Assembly: GCA_963576725.1 (NCBI GenBank)
Contig: OY755241.1
Span: 26,138,449 to 26,202,448, forward strand
From: Azorinus chamasolen
Taxonomy: Eukaryota > Mollusca > Bivalvia > Cardiida > Solecurtidae
Direction of reading: 5' to 3'
DNA: 64,000 bases
In this document: piece by piece, positions 54,253 through 64,000 of the stretch
How positions within the stretch are numbered: position 1 is the stretch's first letter
Layout: the number at the start of each line of letters is the position of its first letter
The notes under the pieces: model-generated
What the model saw: the letters and a program-made list of their open reading frames with translations, nothing else
What the model was told of the DNA's origin: nothing
The model's database searches: none
Program-made: the position numbers and the translations under genes

Positions 54253-55179
54253 TCATCTTAACCATATTTTTGCAAAAAAAATGAAAGTAAGTTTATTTTA
54301 AGAATTGAAGCAGATGACTATAACTTTTTGTTGCAGACGAAACATTAAATGCATTTTGAAAGGGGTGTTGACCCATTAACCCCAGTGTGTGGTGTGAGTG
54401 ATAGCTAGATGTTACATGGTGTCTTCCAATGTTTCTCAAATTAGATGTGAGAGATATTGGAAAGTAACAATTCAGCCAATCAATGAAAATGATCACCATC
54501 TAGACTTTTGATCTGGGTCCAAACCTAACTGATGTAAGTCATGGTAATGTTTAAGAAAACAGGATTATGCAATGGCCCAACTGATATAAGTCATGGTAAC
54601 TCTTAAGAAAACATGATAAATGCATTTGCCCCCCTAACAATGATAGGTGTTAAAATTACTACTGTGGATTAAGTCTACTGCCCAAAAAAGCATCTTAAAT
54701 ATAACATTTTATGACAACACATTAAAAAGTCCTAAAATGTCTGAATCTTGTATGATATTAATGAAATAACTGAGTAAATATAACTTAATCATAACAGTAG
54801 ACGTAACTCTTCTCAATTTCAATTGTTAAAAATACTAATTACCCGTTTAATTGAATTATCATCAGATATTCACACCTAGAGCAATAATTATTTCTAAACA
54901 CCTATTAACCCTTAACCTGTTTGCTTTGACAAAAATTTATCTGGGACTACTCTTGTTTCGTAATGCTTAAAAAATTGTTATTGCCATAAATAGAAGTTTT
55001 AGCTTTGAAAAAAACTGTAAAATCAAATCTAAACAGAGCAGACCCTGATCAGACAGCTTCTATAGCAGCCGTCTGATTTAGTCTACTCTTATTTTTAATG
55101 TGTAAAACACGTTATTTCTCTGAAGAGAAGGTTTTGCTTTGACAAAAACTGTAGAATCAGATCTATATTGTGTCAAAAG

Positions 55180-55245
55180 AAACAGAGAAGACCCAGATCA
55201 GACAGCTTCCGTAGGAGTCGTCTGATCTGAGTCTACTCTGTTTGC
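55180..55245. repeat. Palindromic hairpin repeat, AGATCAGAC family
   Basis: AAACAGAGAAGACCCAGATC... CAGCTTCCGTAGGAGTCG ... GATCTGAGTCTACTCTGTTT: near-complete dyad symmetry over about 62 bp. Confidence 0.78.
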
Positions 55246-55322
55246 TAATGCATAAAAACAGCTTTATATGAGGGAAAGGGTTAAACGATTTTTAAAGATA
55301 TTCTTATTGGTCATTTCACACA

Positions 55323-57696
55323 ACAAGAGGGCCAGAATGGCCCTGAAGCGCTCACCAGACAATCAGAGGAGAAAATTTTCAAAGTTTTCAATATATGTTT
55401 CTGTTGAAAGCTGGCTACTCCTGGGGCAGGGCCAATTTTGACCACATGGGCATAATTTATATAACATTTGTAGAGGACCTGAACATGAAGCTATGTGCCA
55501 AATATGAAAGGTATGAACCTTCCAGTTTCAGAAAAGAAGATTTTCAAAGATTACACTATTGGTTTCTATTCAAAACTGCCCAACCCTGGGGCGGGGCCAA
55601 TTTTGACCCCAGGGCCATAATTTATATAACTTTTGTAGAGGACCTGAACATGATGCTCTGTGCCAAATATGTAAGCTGAGAGCCTTCCAGTTTCAGAGGA
55701 GAAGATTTTCAAAGATTTCACTATTAGTTTCTACTGAAAACTGCCCACCCCTGGGACGGGGCAAATTTTAACCCCAGGGCCATAATTTATATAACTTTTG
55801 TAGAGGACCTGAACATGATGCTCTGTGCCAAATATGAAAGCTGAGAGCCTTCCAGTTTCAGAGGAGAAGATTTTCAAAGATTTCACTATTAGTTTCTACT
55901 GAAATCTGCCCACCCATGGGGCGGGGCCAATTTTAACCCGGGGCCATAATTTATATAACTTTTGTAGAGGACCTGAACATGATGGTATATGCCAAATATG
56001 AAAGCTGAGAACCTTCTAGTTTCAGAGAAGAAGATTTTCAAAGTTTTCACTATTTGTTTCTATTGAAAACTGCCCATCACTGGGGCGGGGCCAGTTTTGA
56101 CCCCAGGGCCATAATTTATATAACTTTTGTAGAGGACCTGAACATGATGCTCTGTGCCAAATATGAAAGCTGAGAGCCTTCCAGTTTCAGATGAGAAGAT
56201 TTTCAAAGTTTTACTATATGTTTCTATTGAAATCTTCCCACCCCTGGGGCAGGGCCAATTTTGACCCCAGGGGCATAATTTATATAACTTTTGTAGAGGT
56301 CCTAAGGGTGATGCTATGTGCCAAAGATGAAAGCTGAGAGCCTTCCAGTTTCAGAGGAGAAGAAGATTTTCAAAGATTTCACTATTGGTTTCTATTCAAA
56401 ACTGGGGCGGGGCCAATTTTGACCCCAGGGCCATAATTTATATAACTTTTGTAGAGGACCTGAACATGATGCTCTGTGCCAAATATGTAAGCTGAGAGCC
56501 TTCCAGTTTCAGAGGAGAAGATATTCAAAGATTTCACTATTAGTTTCTACTGAAAACTGCCCACCCCTGGGGCGGGGCCAATTTTAACCCCAGGGCCATA
56601 ATTTATATAACTTTTGTAGAGGACCTGAACATGATGCTCTGTGCCAAATATGTAAGCTGAGAGCCTTCTAGTTTCAGAGGAGAAGATTTTCAAAGATTTC
56701 ACTATTAGTTTCTACTGAAAACTGCCCACCCCTGGGGCGGGGCCAATTTTAACCCCAGGGCCATAATTTATATAACTTGATTTTCAAAGATTTCACTATT
56801 AGTTTCTACTGAAAAATGCCCACCCATGGGGCGGGGCCAATTTTAACCCCAGGGCCATAATTTATATAACTTTTGTAGAGCACCTGAACATGATGCTATA
56901 TGCCAAATATGAAAGCTGAGAACCTTCTAGTTTCAGAGGAGAAGATTTTCAAAGTTTTCACTATTTGTTTCTATTGAAAACTGCCCATCCCTGGGGCGGG
57001 GCCAATTTTGACCCCAGGGCCATAATTTATATAACATTTGTAGAGGACCTGAACATGATGCTATGTGCCAAATATGAAAGCTGAGAGCCTTCCAGTTTCA
57101 GAGGAGAAGATTTTCAAAGTTTTACTAAATGTTTCTATTGAAATATTCCCACCCCTGGGGCGGGGCCAATTTTGACCCCAGGGGCATAATTTATATAACT
57201 TTTGTAGAGGACCTGAACATGATGCTATGTGCCAAATATGAAAGCTGAGAGCCTTCCAGTTTCAGAGGAGAAGATTTTCAAAGATTTCACTATTTGTTTC
57301 TATTGAAAACTTCCCACCCCTGGGACGGGGCCAATTTTAACCCCAGGGCTATAATTTATATAACTTTTGTAGAGGACCTGAACATGATGCTATGTGCCAA
57401 ATATGAAAGCTGAGAGCCTTCCAGTTTCAGAGGAGAAGATTTTCAAAGTTTTACTATATGTTTCTATTGAAAACTTCCCACCCCTGGGGCGGGGCCATTT
57501 TTGACCCCAGGGGCATAATTTATATAACTTTTGTAGAGGACCTAAGGGTGATGCTATGTGCCAAAGATGAAAGCTGAGAACCCTGTAGATTCAGAGAAGA
57601 TTTTTAAGGGTTCAAATTGTTGACGACGAACGCCGCACCACGGACATCAGGCGATCACAAAAGCTCACCCTGAGCACTTTGTGCTCTGGTGAGCTA
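55323..57696 (-). mobile_element. Helentron-like element with mapped empty site
   Basis: The paralogue near 26421 reads CACAC-AAAAA-CTGGC. Here CACAC-AA is followed by CAAGAGGGCCAGAATGGCCC, some fourteen reversed core units, then GTGCTCTGGTGAGCT-AAAAA-CTGGC. The ends are thus fixed to within an A-run. The insertion lies between two A residues with no target duplication. Confidence 0.92.
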
Positions 57697-58043
57697 AAAA
57701 CTGGCATTATGTACTGCCTAGCACTTTATTTGCCTATATACCTGGGTCAAGGTATAATTGCATAGCTTTATTGAAGTCATTTGAATTTCTCAAAGACCAG
57801 TTTTAGGCATTTTGAGCTAAGGCAAAAATGGCACAAGTTGTAAACAGTTGAGATATTGGTCAACCAGTCACTTGGTATTAGTTCTGAATCCAGTCCAATT
57901 TTATTCAGCAGTGAAAGGGTGAAAGCAGCGCACTAAACTTATTTCATCTGCTAGAAATGTTGTCCACTGAAAAATTAACATGTCAATATGCATGTATTAC
58001 TGTAACTCAGGTGAGCGATATAGGGCCAATGGCCCTCTTGTTT

Positions 58044-58829
58044 GTTTGTTTTTTTCTGTAATATACTGTCAGCTGTCTAGCTTTCCGTTTAAGAGTGTTA
58101 GTTGGGGGTCTACTGTATTAGTGTAATACATGTTGATATGCTAATTAGATTCATTCAATGGTTTCAAGTGAGGTAGCATTATATCACCCTCCAGAATGAA
58201 AGTGTCCCAATTACTTCCATGTAATAGGAGTTATGTTATACCTGATTATAGCAGTACATGTGTTTGATAATTGAATATCATCAGACAGCCGACGGTCATT
58301 ACTTTTAAATTCGTTCTGAATTTAGTAGCCACCTACTAATGAAAGAGTATCACCATCCTCGATTGACGGTTCACTGTAGACAATCTTTTTGTATATTACG
58401 GTTATTTAGAGAAAAGCATCAGTGTCATGTCACCCTTGGTGATAATTAAATTGTTCTAGATATACTGAAAGGGCATATCATCACTTTTATAAAGTGACGT
58501 TTGATTCGGATGAAGATGATAATGCTGAATGTCAACCCATAACTAAGCAAACCAGTAGTATGACTATGCTAAACAGTAGTATGAGTAAGGAAAAATTCCA
58601 TATGAGTAAGGAATATGGTATAGAGTCTTCAAGATTTCTATAATTAGACATACAACACGATGTACACTGGGAGCAAAACACCTGGAGCACGGTATACATG
58701 AGGGATAAATGGGCAGAGGGTAGTGGGCAAAACACGTGGCACTCGAGGGATAAATGGGCAAAACACGTGGCACACGAGGGATAAGTGGGTAAAGGATAAG
58801 CTGACCCGCACCATTTTTACCCTACTATG
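58044..58829. other. Unclassified spacer with a short tandem repeat
   Basis: GGGCAAAACACGTGGCAC and GAGGGATAAATGGG repeat two to three times between 58690 and 58795. The rest is unrecognised. Confidence 0.4.
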
Positions 58830-59624
58830 CCCCTGGGCGGGGCCATTTTCAACACAGAGGACATAATTTGAACAATCTTGGTAGACAAATATTAAAGGTA
58901 TCTGCCTTACAGTTTTGGAGAAGAAGATTCTTAAAGCTTTTCATATGAAAAACTGATAAGCCCCATGTCGGGGCCATTTTTGACCCTGGAGTGATAATTT
59001 GAATAATCTTGGCAGAAAACCATTAGATGATGCTACAAACCAAATATCAAGGGCCTAGACCTTACAGTTATGGAGAAGGTTTTTAAAGATTTTCCTATGA
59101 AAAACTGATAAGCCCTTGGGCGGGTCATTTTTGGTCCGGGGGTCATAATTTGATTAATCTAGGTAGAGGACCATTAAATAATGCTACATACCAAATATTA
59201 AATGTCTTTACCTGAAAATTTTAGAGAAGATATTTAAAGATTTTTCATAGCCCCGGGGCGGGGCCATTTTTGTCCTGGGGTCATAATTTGAACAATCTTA
59301 GTAGAGGACCCTTAGATGATGCTACATACCAAATACTAAAGGTCTACTCCGTACATTTTCAGAAGAATATTTTTAAAGATTTTCCTACGAAAAAGCCGAT
59401 AAGCCCCGGGTGGGGCCATTTTTGGCCCAGGGGTCATAATTTGAACAATCTTAGTAGAGGACCATTAGATCATGCTACATACCAAACATCAAATGTCTAT
59501 GCCTTACAGTTTCAGAGAAGAAGATTTTTAAAGATTTTCCTATGAAAAACAGATAAGCCCTGGGGCGGGGCCATTTTTGTCCTGGGGGTCATAATTTGAA
59601 CAATCTTAGTAGAGGACCATTAGA

Positions 59625-60019
59625 GTGAGTGAGTGAGTTGGGTTTTACGGCACCGCGACACTAAGTAGGTCATATAGCGCCAATGACGAAAATTATGATG
59701 AAACGATGAAAATCAATAAAATATCTCGATCAACGAGTATGTAAATCATTAAAATATACGAAGATGAAAATGTAGAAAGGAATACAGAAATAAAATAATA
59801 GAACTGGTTAAACAAATTTATATTTTAGAATAAAGACCAGTCTCTTTCAGAAACGAAATTATATTCTCATACGGAACTGTATTAAATAACTGTTGCATAG
59901 AATCAACAGAAAAGTATGTTTTATTATAGAAAGGTCAATACATTCAATCAAAAGTTTTGCTGTGTATGGCTCTTGACAGAAGACACATTCTGGTTGAATT
60001 TCGCGCTTTAATAAATAGA
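59625..60019 (-). mobile_element. LINE 3' part, ACTC family, with RNase H remnant
   Basis: Tail GAGTGAGTGAGTGAGTTGGG on plus, 3' UTR, then C-terminal RNase H-region coding (YLLKREIQPECVFCQEPYT) with frameshifts. Its 5' side is cut by the next LINE tail at 60020. Confidence 0.85.
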
Positions 60020-60145
60020 ATGAATGAATGAATGGTGTTTTACGGCCCATCGACACTGATGGTCATATAGAGCCGAATAAATAATGTAAATAAAACTATA
60101 TGATGAAATCAAATAAAGACAATCTGACTAGATAATGTAAACAGA
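60020..60145 (-). mobile_element. LINE 3' tail, ATTC family
   Basis: AATGAATGAATGAATGGTGT...AGACAATCTGACTAGATAATG. It lies directly behind the truncated ACTC-family LINE, nested or adjacent. Confidence 0.82.
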
Positions 60146-60371
60146 TAAAAAAAACCCAGATGCCTTAATCTTTAATCTTACAATCTTTGTAGAGGACCAT
60201 TACATCATGCTACATACTAAATATCTTGGCTTTTAAGCTCTTGGCTTTGTAGTTCCAGAGAAGATGTTTAAGTAAATTGTTGACGCCCGCACGTACGCAC
60301 ATACGCACGACGCCGGACATAGGATAATCCAAATAGCTCACCTTGGCACTTTGTGCCAGGTGAGCTAAAAA

Positions 60372-60768
60372 CAAGTGCACTTGCGTAGGAAAACATTAGA
60401 CACTGTCCAGATGGATGCTTCTATGAAAGTGAACACGACTATACGTACCATTCTTAACTCCATAGATACGACGTATGACACAGATCAAGCGGCTCTTGTA
60501 GGAACCGTCTAATCAGGGTCTGTTATATTTGCTTATTGTAATGAAATAAAAATGCATCAAACTACATTTTCTAAAATAATCATTCATGAAGTAAAGAGAT
60601 AATGTATGTGTTACATATTTATATTTTGGACGCATAAATCTTGAATTCTTAAGTGACAGTCACTAACTGTCAATCGCAAGCATTTTCGTATCTATAACCC
60701 TTTACCGTTTGGATTTGGTGCTATCTTATTATTTTTATTCCCTTACTTCTCAAAACCACGATGAGTGT
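60372..60768. other. Spacer with a degraded palindrome
   Basis: A weak AGATCAAGC-type palindrome at about 60478-60535; nothing else recognised. Confidence 0.35.
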
Positions 60769-60898
60769 GTAACAAGATGGCCAGAATGGCCCTGACATCG
60801 CTCACCAGACAATCAGAGGAGAAGATTTTCAAAGTTTTCACATATGTTTCTATTGAAAACTTAACACCCCAGGCGCGGTGCCAATTTTGACCCCATTT
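60769..60898 (-). mobile_element. Helentron-like 3' end fragment
   Basis: AACAAGATGGCCAGAATGGC, GCTCACCAGACAATCAGAGG, then part of one core unit, cut by a LINE tail. Confidence 0.65.
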
Positions 60899-60901
60899 GT
60901 A

Positions 60902-60953
60902 GAATGAATGAATGGTGTTTTACGGCCCATCGACACTGATGGTCATATAGAGC
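60902..60953 (-). mobile_element. ~52-bp LINE tail, ATTC family
   Basis: GAATGAATGAATGGTGTTTT through GGTCATATAGAGC. It is followed by CATTCTTCATTCATTCTTCA, which may have pre-existed as the target. Confidence 0.75.
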
Positions 60954-60967
60954 ATTCTTCATTCATT

Positions 60968-61426
60968 CTTCATTCTCAGTGTTGTTATACCTTCTGATCC
61001 TTTGAGATCATGAATTTCAGTACTTCTTGTACTGAAAATTGAATACCGCTTAAACCGGTGCTAGGGGGCGTGAGCAGTGTGGCACTTTCAATTACTGTTC
61101 ATGAACAGACTCAATAAAACCGAGTCTGCAATTTCTCTTTTTGTGTTGCAATTTCTGCTCTCAGGGGATCACCTCCCTTCAGAATTTATAATCTTCACAA
61201 CAGCAGGTGTTAAGTGCTTGTGTGGCGGCCGTAAAACGTCACCCCGTACTTCATTCTCAGTGTTGTTATACCTTCTGATCCTTTGAGATCATGAGTTTCA
61301 GTACTTCTTGTTCTGAAAATTGAATACCGCTTAAGCCGGTGCTAGGGGGGCGTGAGCAGTGCTGCACTTTCAACTACTGTTCATGAACAGACTCAATAAA
61401 ACCGAGTCTGCAATTTTCTCTTTTTG
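60968..61426 (+). repeat. Pair of ~178-bp direct repeats with a poly(A)-signal hairpin
   Basis: Copies at 60968-61144 and 61249-61426 (CTTCATTCTCAGTGTTGTTA...TCTCTTTTTGT) are separated by ~104 bp. Each contains CAGACTC-AATAAAAC-CGAGTCTG, a stem-loop presenting AATAAA. The arrangement is LTR-like, but there is no convincing primer site, purine tract or TG/CA boundary. Confidence 0.6.
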
Positions 61427-61774
61427 TCTTTCAATAGTATGCATATTTTTCGAACGATAACATATTAAAAAAAATCATCTACATACAATGAAGAGTCAAC
61501 ACCTGAATTTAAACATTTGACAATATTAATTTTTAAACCAAATAAAGTTACTGATAAAATGCTTCCTTGAGGGACGCCCTCCTCATGCTGTTGCGTGTCG
61601 GAGAGTGTCGACCCAACTCGCACTTTAAAATTTCTGTCAGAAAGGAAATCTGCAATAAAAGTAGGTAATCTACCTTTCAGACCTAGATCTTTCAGTCTTT
61701 CATACTTCCATACTTCCATGTTGTATCGTAGGCTTTCTCCATATCAAAAAATACTGCAACAAGATGTTCCTTTT
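61427..61774 (-). pseudogene. LINE reverse transcriptase fragment
   Basis: Minus strand: AVFFDMEKAYDTTWK (RT block A), LKGRLPTFIADFLSDRNFKV, EGVPQGSILSVTLF (block B) and SSLYVDDFF (catalytic YVDD), then ICYRSKNMHT in a shifted frame after a T-run. This is the central RT missing from the other LINE copies. It is bounded by a Helentron-like element at 61775 and the direct repeat at 61426. Confidence 0.85.
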
Positions 61775-64000
61775 TAGCTCACCAGAGCACAAAGTGCTCA
61801 GGGTGAGCTATTGTGATCGCCCGTTGTCCGTCGTCCGTCGTTCGTCGTCAACAATTTGAACCTTTAAAAATCTTCTCCTCTGAATCTACAGGGATCTCAA
61901 CTTTCATCTTTGGCACAAAGCATCATATTCAGGTCCTCTACAAAAGTTATATAAATTATGCCCCTGGGGTCAAAATTGACCCCGCCCCAGGGGTGCCTTG
62001 TTTTCAATAGAAACATATAGTAAAACTTTGAAAATCTTCTCCTCTGAAACCAGAAGCTTCCTATCTTTCATAATTGGCACATAGCATCATGTTCAGGTCC
62101 TCTACAAAAGTTATATAAATTATGGCCCTGGGGTCAAATTGGCCCCGCCCCAGGGGTGGGCAGTTTTCAATAGAATCATATAGTGCAAACTTTGAAAATC
62201 TTTTCTCTGAAACTGGAAGGCTCTCAGCTTTCATATTTGGCACATAGCATCATGTTCAGGTCCTCTACAAAAGTTATATAAATTATGGCCCCTGGGTCAA
62301 AATTGGCCCCGCCCCAGGGGTGGGCAGGTTTCAAAAGAAACAAATAGTGAAATCTTTGAAAATCTTCTCCTCTGAAACTGGAAGGTTCTCAGCTTTCATA
62401 TTTGGCACATAGCATCATGTTCAGGTCCTCTACAAAAGGTATATTATTAATGGCCCCGGGGTCAAAATTGGCCCTGCCCCAGGGGTGGGCAGTTTTCAAT
62501 AGAAACAAATAGTGAAATCTTTGAAAATCTTCTTGTCTGAAACTGGAAGGTTCTCAGCTTTCATATTTGGCATAGAGCATCATGTTCAGGTCCTCTACAA
62601 AAGTTATATAAATTATGGCCCTGGGGTCAAAATTGGCCCCGCCCCAGGGGTGGGCAGTTTTCAATAGAAACAAATAGTGAAATCCTTGAAAATCTTTTCC
62701 TCTGAAACTGGATGGTTCTCAGCTTTCATGTTTGGCACATAGCATCATGTTCAGATCTTTTACAAAAATTATATAAAGTATGGCCCCTGGGTCAAAATTG
62801 GCCCCACCCCAGGGGTGGGCAGTTTTCAATAGAAACAAATTGTGAAATCTTTGAAAATCTTCTTCTCTGAAACTGGAAGGCTCTCAGCTCTCATATTTGG
62901 CACATAGCATCATGTTCAGGTCTTCTACAAAAGTTATATAAAGTATGGCCCCGGGGTCAAAATTGGCCCCACCTCAGGGGTGGGCAGTTTTCAATAGAAA
63001 CAAATAGAATGAATGAATGAATGAATGGTGTTTTACGGCCCATCGACACTGATGGTCATATAGAGCCGAATAAATAATGTAAATAAAACTATATAATGAA
63101 ATCAAATAAAGACAATCTCACTAGATTATGTAAATGTCAGTCCAGATCAACAGGATTGTAAATAAAATAAGGACAAAACATAATCGACATTCTAAAAATA
63201 AACCTTTTAAATTTTAGAATATATATTAATGGCTTTTAAAAAACCAAATATTTTTGGTATTTCTACCAGCTCAAACAGTTCCCTCAGGGAATCTGCTTGA
63301 AAGAACCTATCTCTGATTAAGATTAAATCAGGACATTCAATGAGAATGTGCTGAATTGTATAAGGCTCAAAACAAAATAAACATTCAGGTTGAACTTCAC
63401 CTTTCAGTAAAAATGAATGAGTTAAAAAAGAATGTCCAATTCTTATTCTCGCCAATACGACCTCATCACGCCGAATTGGCAAGCATGAACAAAAATGTTC
63501 ACCTAAAATAGGTTTAACAGCATGGAGCTTGTTATGAATTTCCTCATTCCAAGACTCCTGCCATTTATATAGAATATGTCTAGTAATTTGTGGTTTGAAA
63601 TCCGAATACGGTAATCTCATATCAGATTCAAATAGAAACAAATAGTGAAATCTTTGAAAATCTTCTCCTCTGAAACTGGAAGGCTCTCAGCTTTCATATT
63701 TGGCACAAAGCATCATGTTCAGGTCCTCTACAAAAGGTATATAAATAATGGCCCCAGGGTCAAAATTGGCCCCGCCCCAGGGGTGGGCAGGTTTCAAAAG
63801 AAACAAATAGTGAAATCTTTGAAAATCTTCTTCTCTGAAACTGGAAGGCTCTCAGCTTTCATATTTGGCACAGAGCATCATGTTTAGGTCCTCTGCAAAT
63901 TGTTTATAAATTATGACCTTGGGGTCAAAATTGGCCCTGCCACAGGGGTAGTAGACAGTTTTCAATAGAAACATATTGAGAAAACTTTGAAAAACGTCTT
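61775..64000 (+). mobile_element. Helentron-like element, runs off the right edge
   Basis: 5' hairpin AGCTCACCAGAGCACAAAGT, GTCCGTCGTCCGTCG, then about ten core units of the CAGTTTTCAATAGAAACAAA type. A LINE is inserted at 63008-63630. The 3' end is outside the window. Confidence 0.83.
63008..63630 (-). mobile_element. 623-bp LINE 3' part with 15-bp target-site duplication
   Basis: AATAGAAACAAATAG at 62993-63007 and 63631-63645 flanks the insertion. The element carries the ATTC tail, 3' UTR and the last ~135 codons of the RNase H region, with the frame open to about 63630 (DMRLPYSDFKPQITRHILYK ... NIYSKI). Confidence 0.93.

Larger units (their letters stand above)
53236..58043 (+). mobile_element. 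Large Helentron-like element with a nested copy
   Basis: 5' hairpin AGCTCACCTGAGCC/GGCTCAAGGTGAGCT, CCGTCCGTCC, three core units, unique interior with palindromes, then CTCAGGTGAGCGATATAGGG, GGGCCAATGGCCC and CTCTTGTTT. Paralogue of 23427-26662. The segment 55323-57696 is a later reversed insertion. Confidence 0.82.
58830..60371 (-). mobile_element. Helentron-like element interrupted by two LINE 3' ends
   Basis: Reversed core units (GGGCGGGGCCATTTT, GATGCTACATACCAAATA) lead to GACGCCGGACATAGG and the reversed 5' hairpin AGCTCACCTTGGCACTTTGT/GCCAGGTGAGCTAAAA. The 3' end is missing. The 59625-60145 insertions split it. Confidence 0.78.

Noticed and set aside
60980..61433. Definite third TRIM with TG...CA ends
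   Set aside because: The right copy's apparent CA end falls in LINE coding sequence (the frame continues to about 61427), and no primer site or purine tract adjoins the repeats.

Overview
The window is eukaryotic, AT-rich and very dense in transposable elements. Several features point to a bivalve mollusc, without fixing the species. Most of the sequence belongs to elements with ~160-bp core repeats, like the bivalve 'pearl' elements and BIV160-type satellites. Two RNase H-carrying LINE families end in ATTC and ACTC tetranucleotide tails. There are also Polinton, Ty3/Gypsy and SINE remnants. No prokaryotic features are present, and no complete host gene is visible.

Layout. 1-5916 (minus) is a decayed Polinton/Maverick: packaging ATPase, adenain-like protease, major capsid protein, a basic virion-type protein, a penton-like protein and a chromodomain integrase, in tightly overlapping order. 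A 5'-truncated LINE (2499-3989) is inserted in it. 6136-10500 holds a Helentron-like element, a ~330-bp duplication, an orphan reverse transcriptase and a second LINE family. 12090-15740 is a miniature LTR retrotransposon (TRIM) whose LTRs carry a tRNA-Thr-like pol III promoter; one LTR is split by a 3.3-kb inverted-repeat element that itself contains a Helentron-like element and a SINE. 15896-27129 is a Ty3/Gypsy element bounded by LTRs of 260 and 306 bp, dismembered by Helentron-like insertions and a LINE piece. 27955-29868 holds core-repeat arrays and a retroelement 3' module. 30450-32595 is a LINE with a zinc-knuckle ORF1 and a large internal deletion of ORF2.

32750-36521 and 52528-52948 (minus) carry OB-fold and coiled-coil exons that look cellular, or like cargo of a larger element. 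39028-41456 (plus) holds four well-spliced exons of a coiled-coil protein. From 41.6 kb to the end, Helentron-like elements dominate. They are nested in one another and interrupted by LINE 3' ends, some only about 30 bp long but flanked by target-site duplications (TSDs). A second miniature LTR family lies at 45123-45493.

The clearest mechanistic evidence comes from comparing copies inside the window. The empty site at about 26421 and the filled site at 55323-57696 show precise insertion of a Helentron-like element between two A residues, with no target duplication. Several LINE, SINE and TRIM insertions have direct-repeat TSDs that can be read off. Many short open frames within the arrays are only repeat translations.
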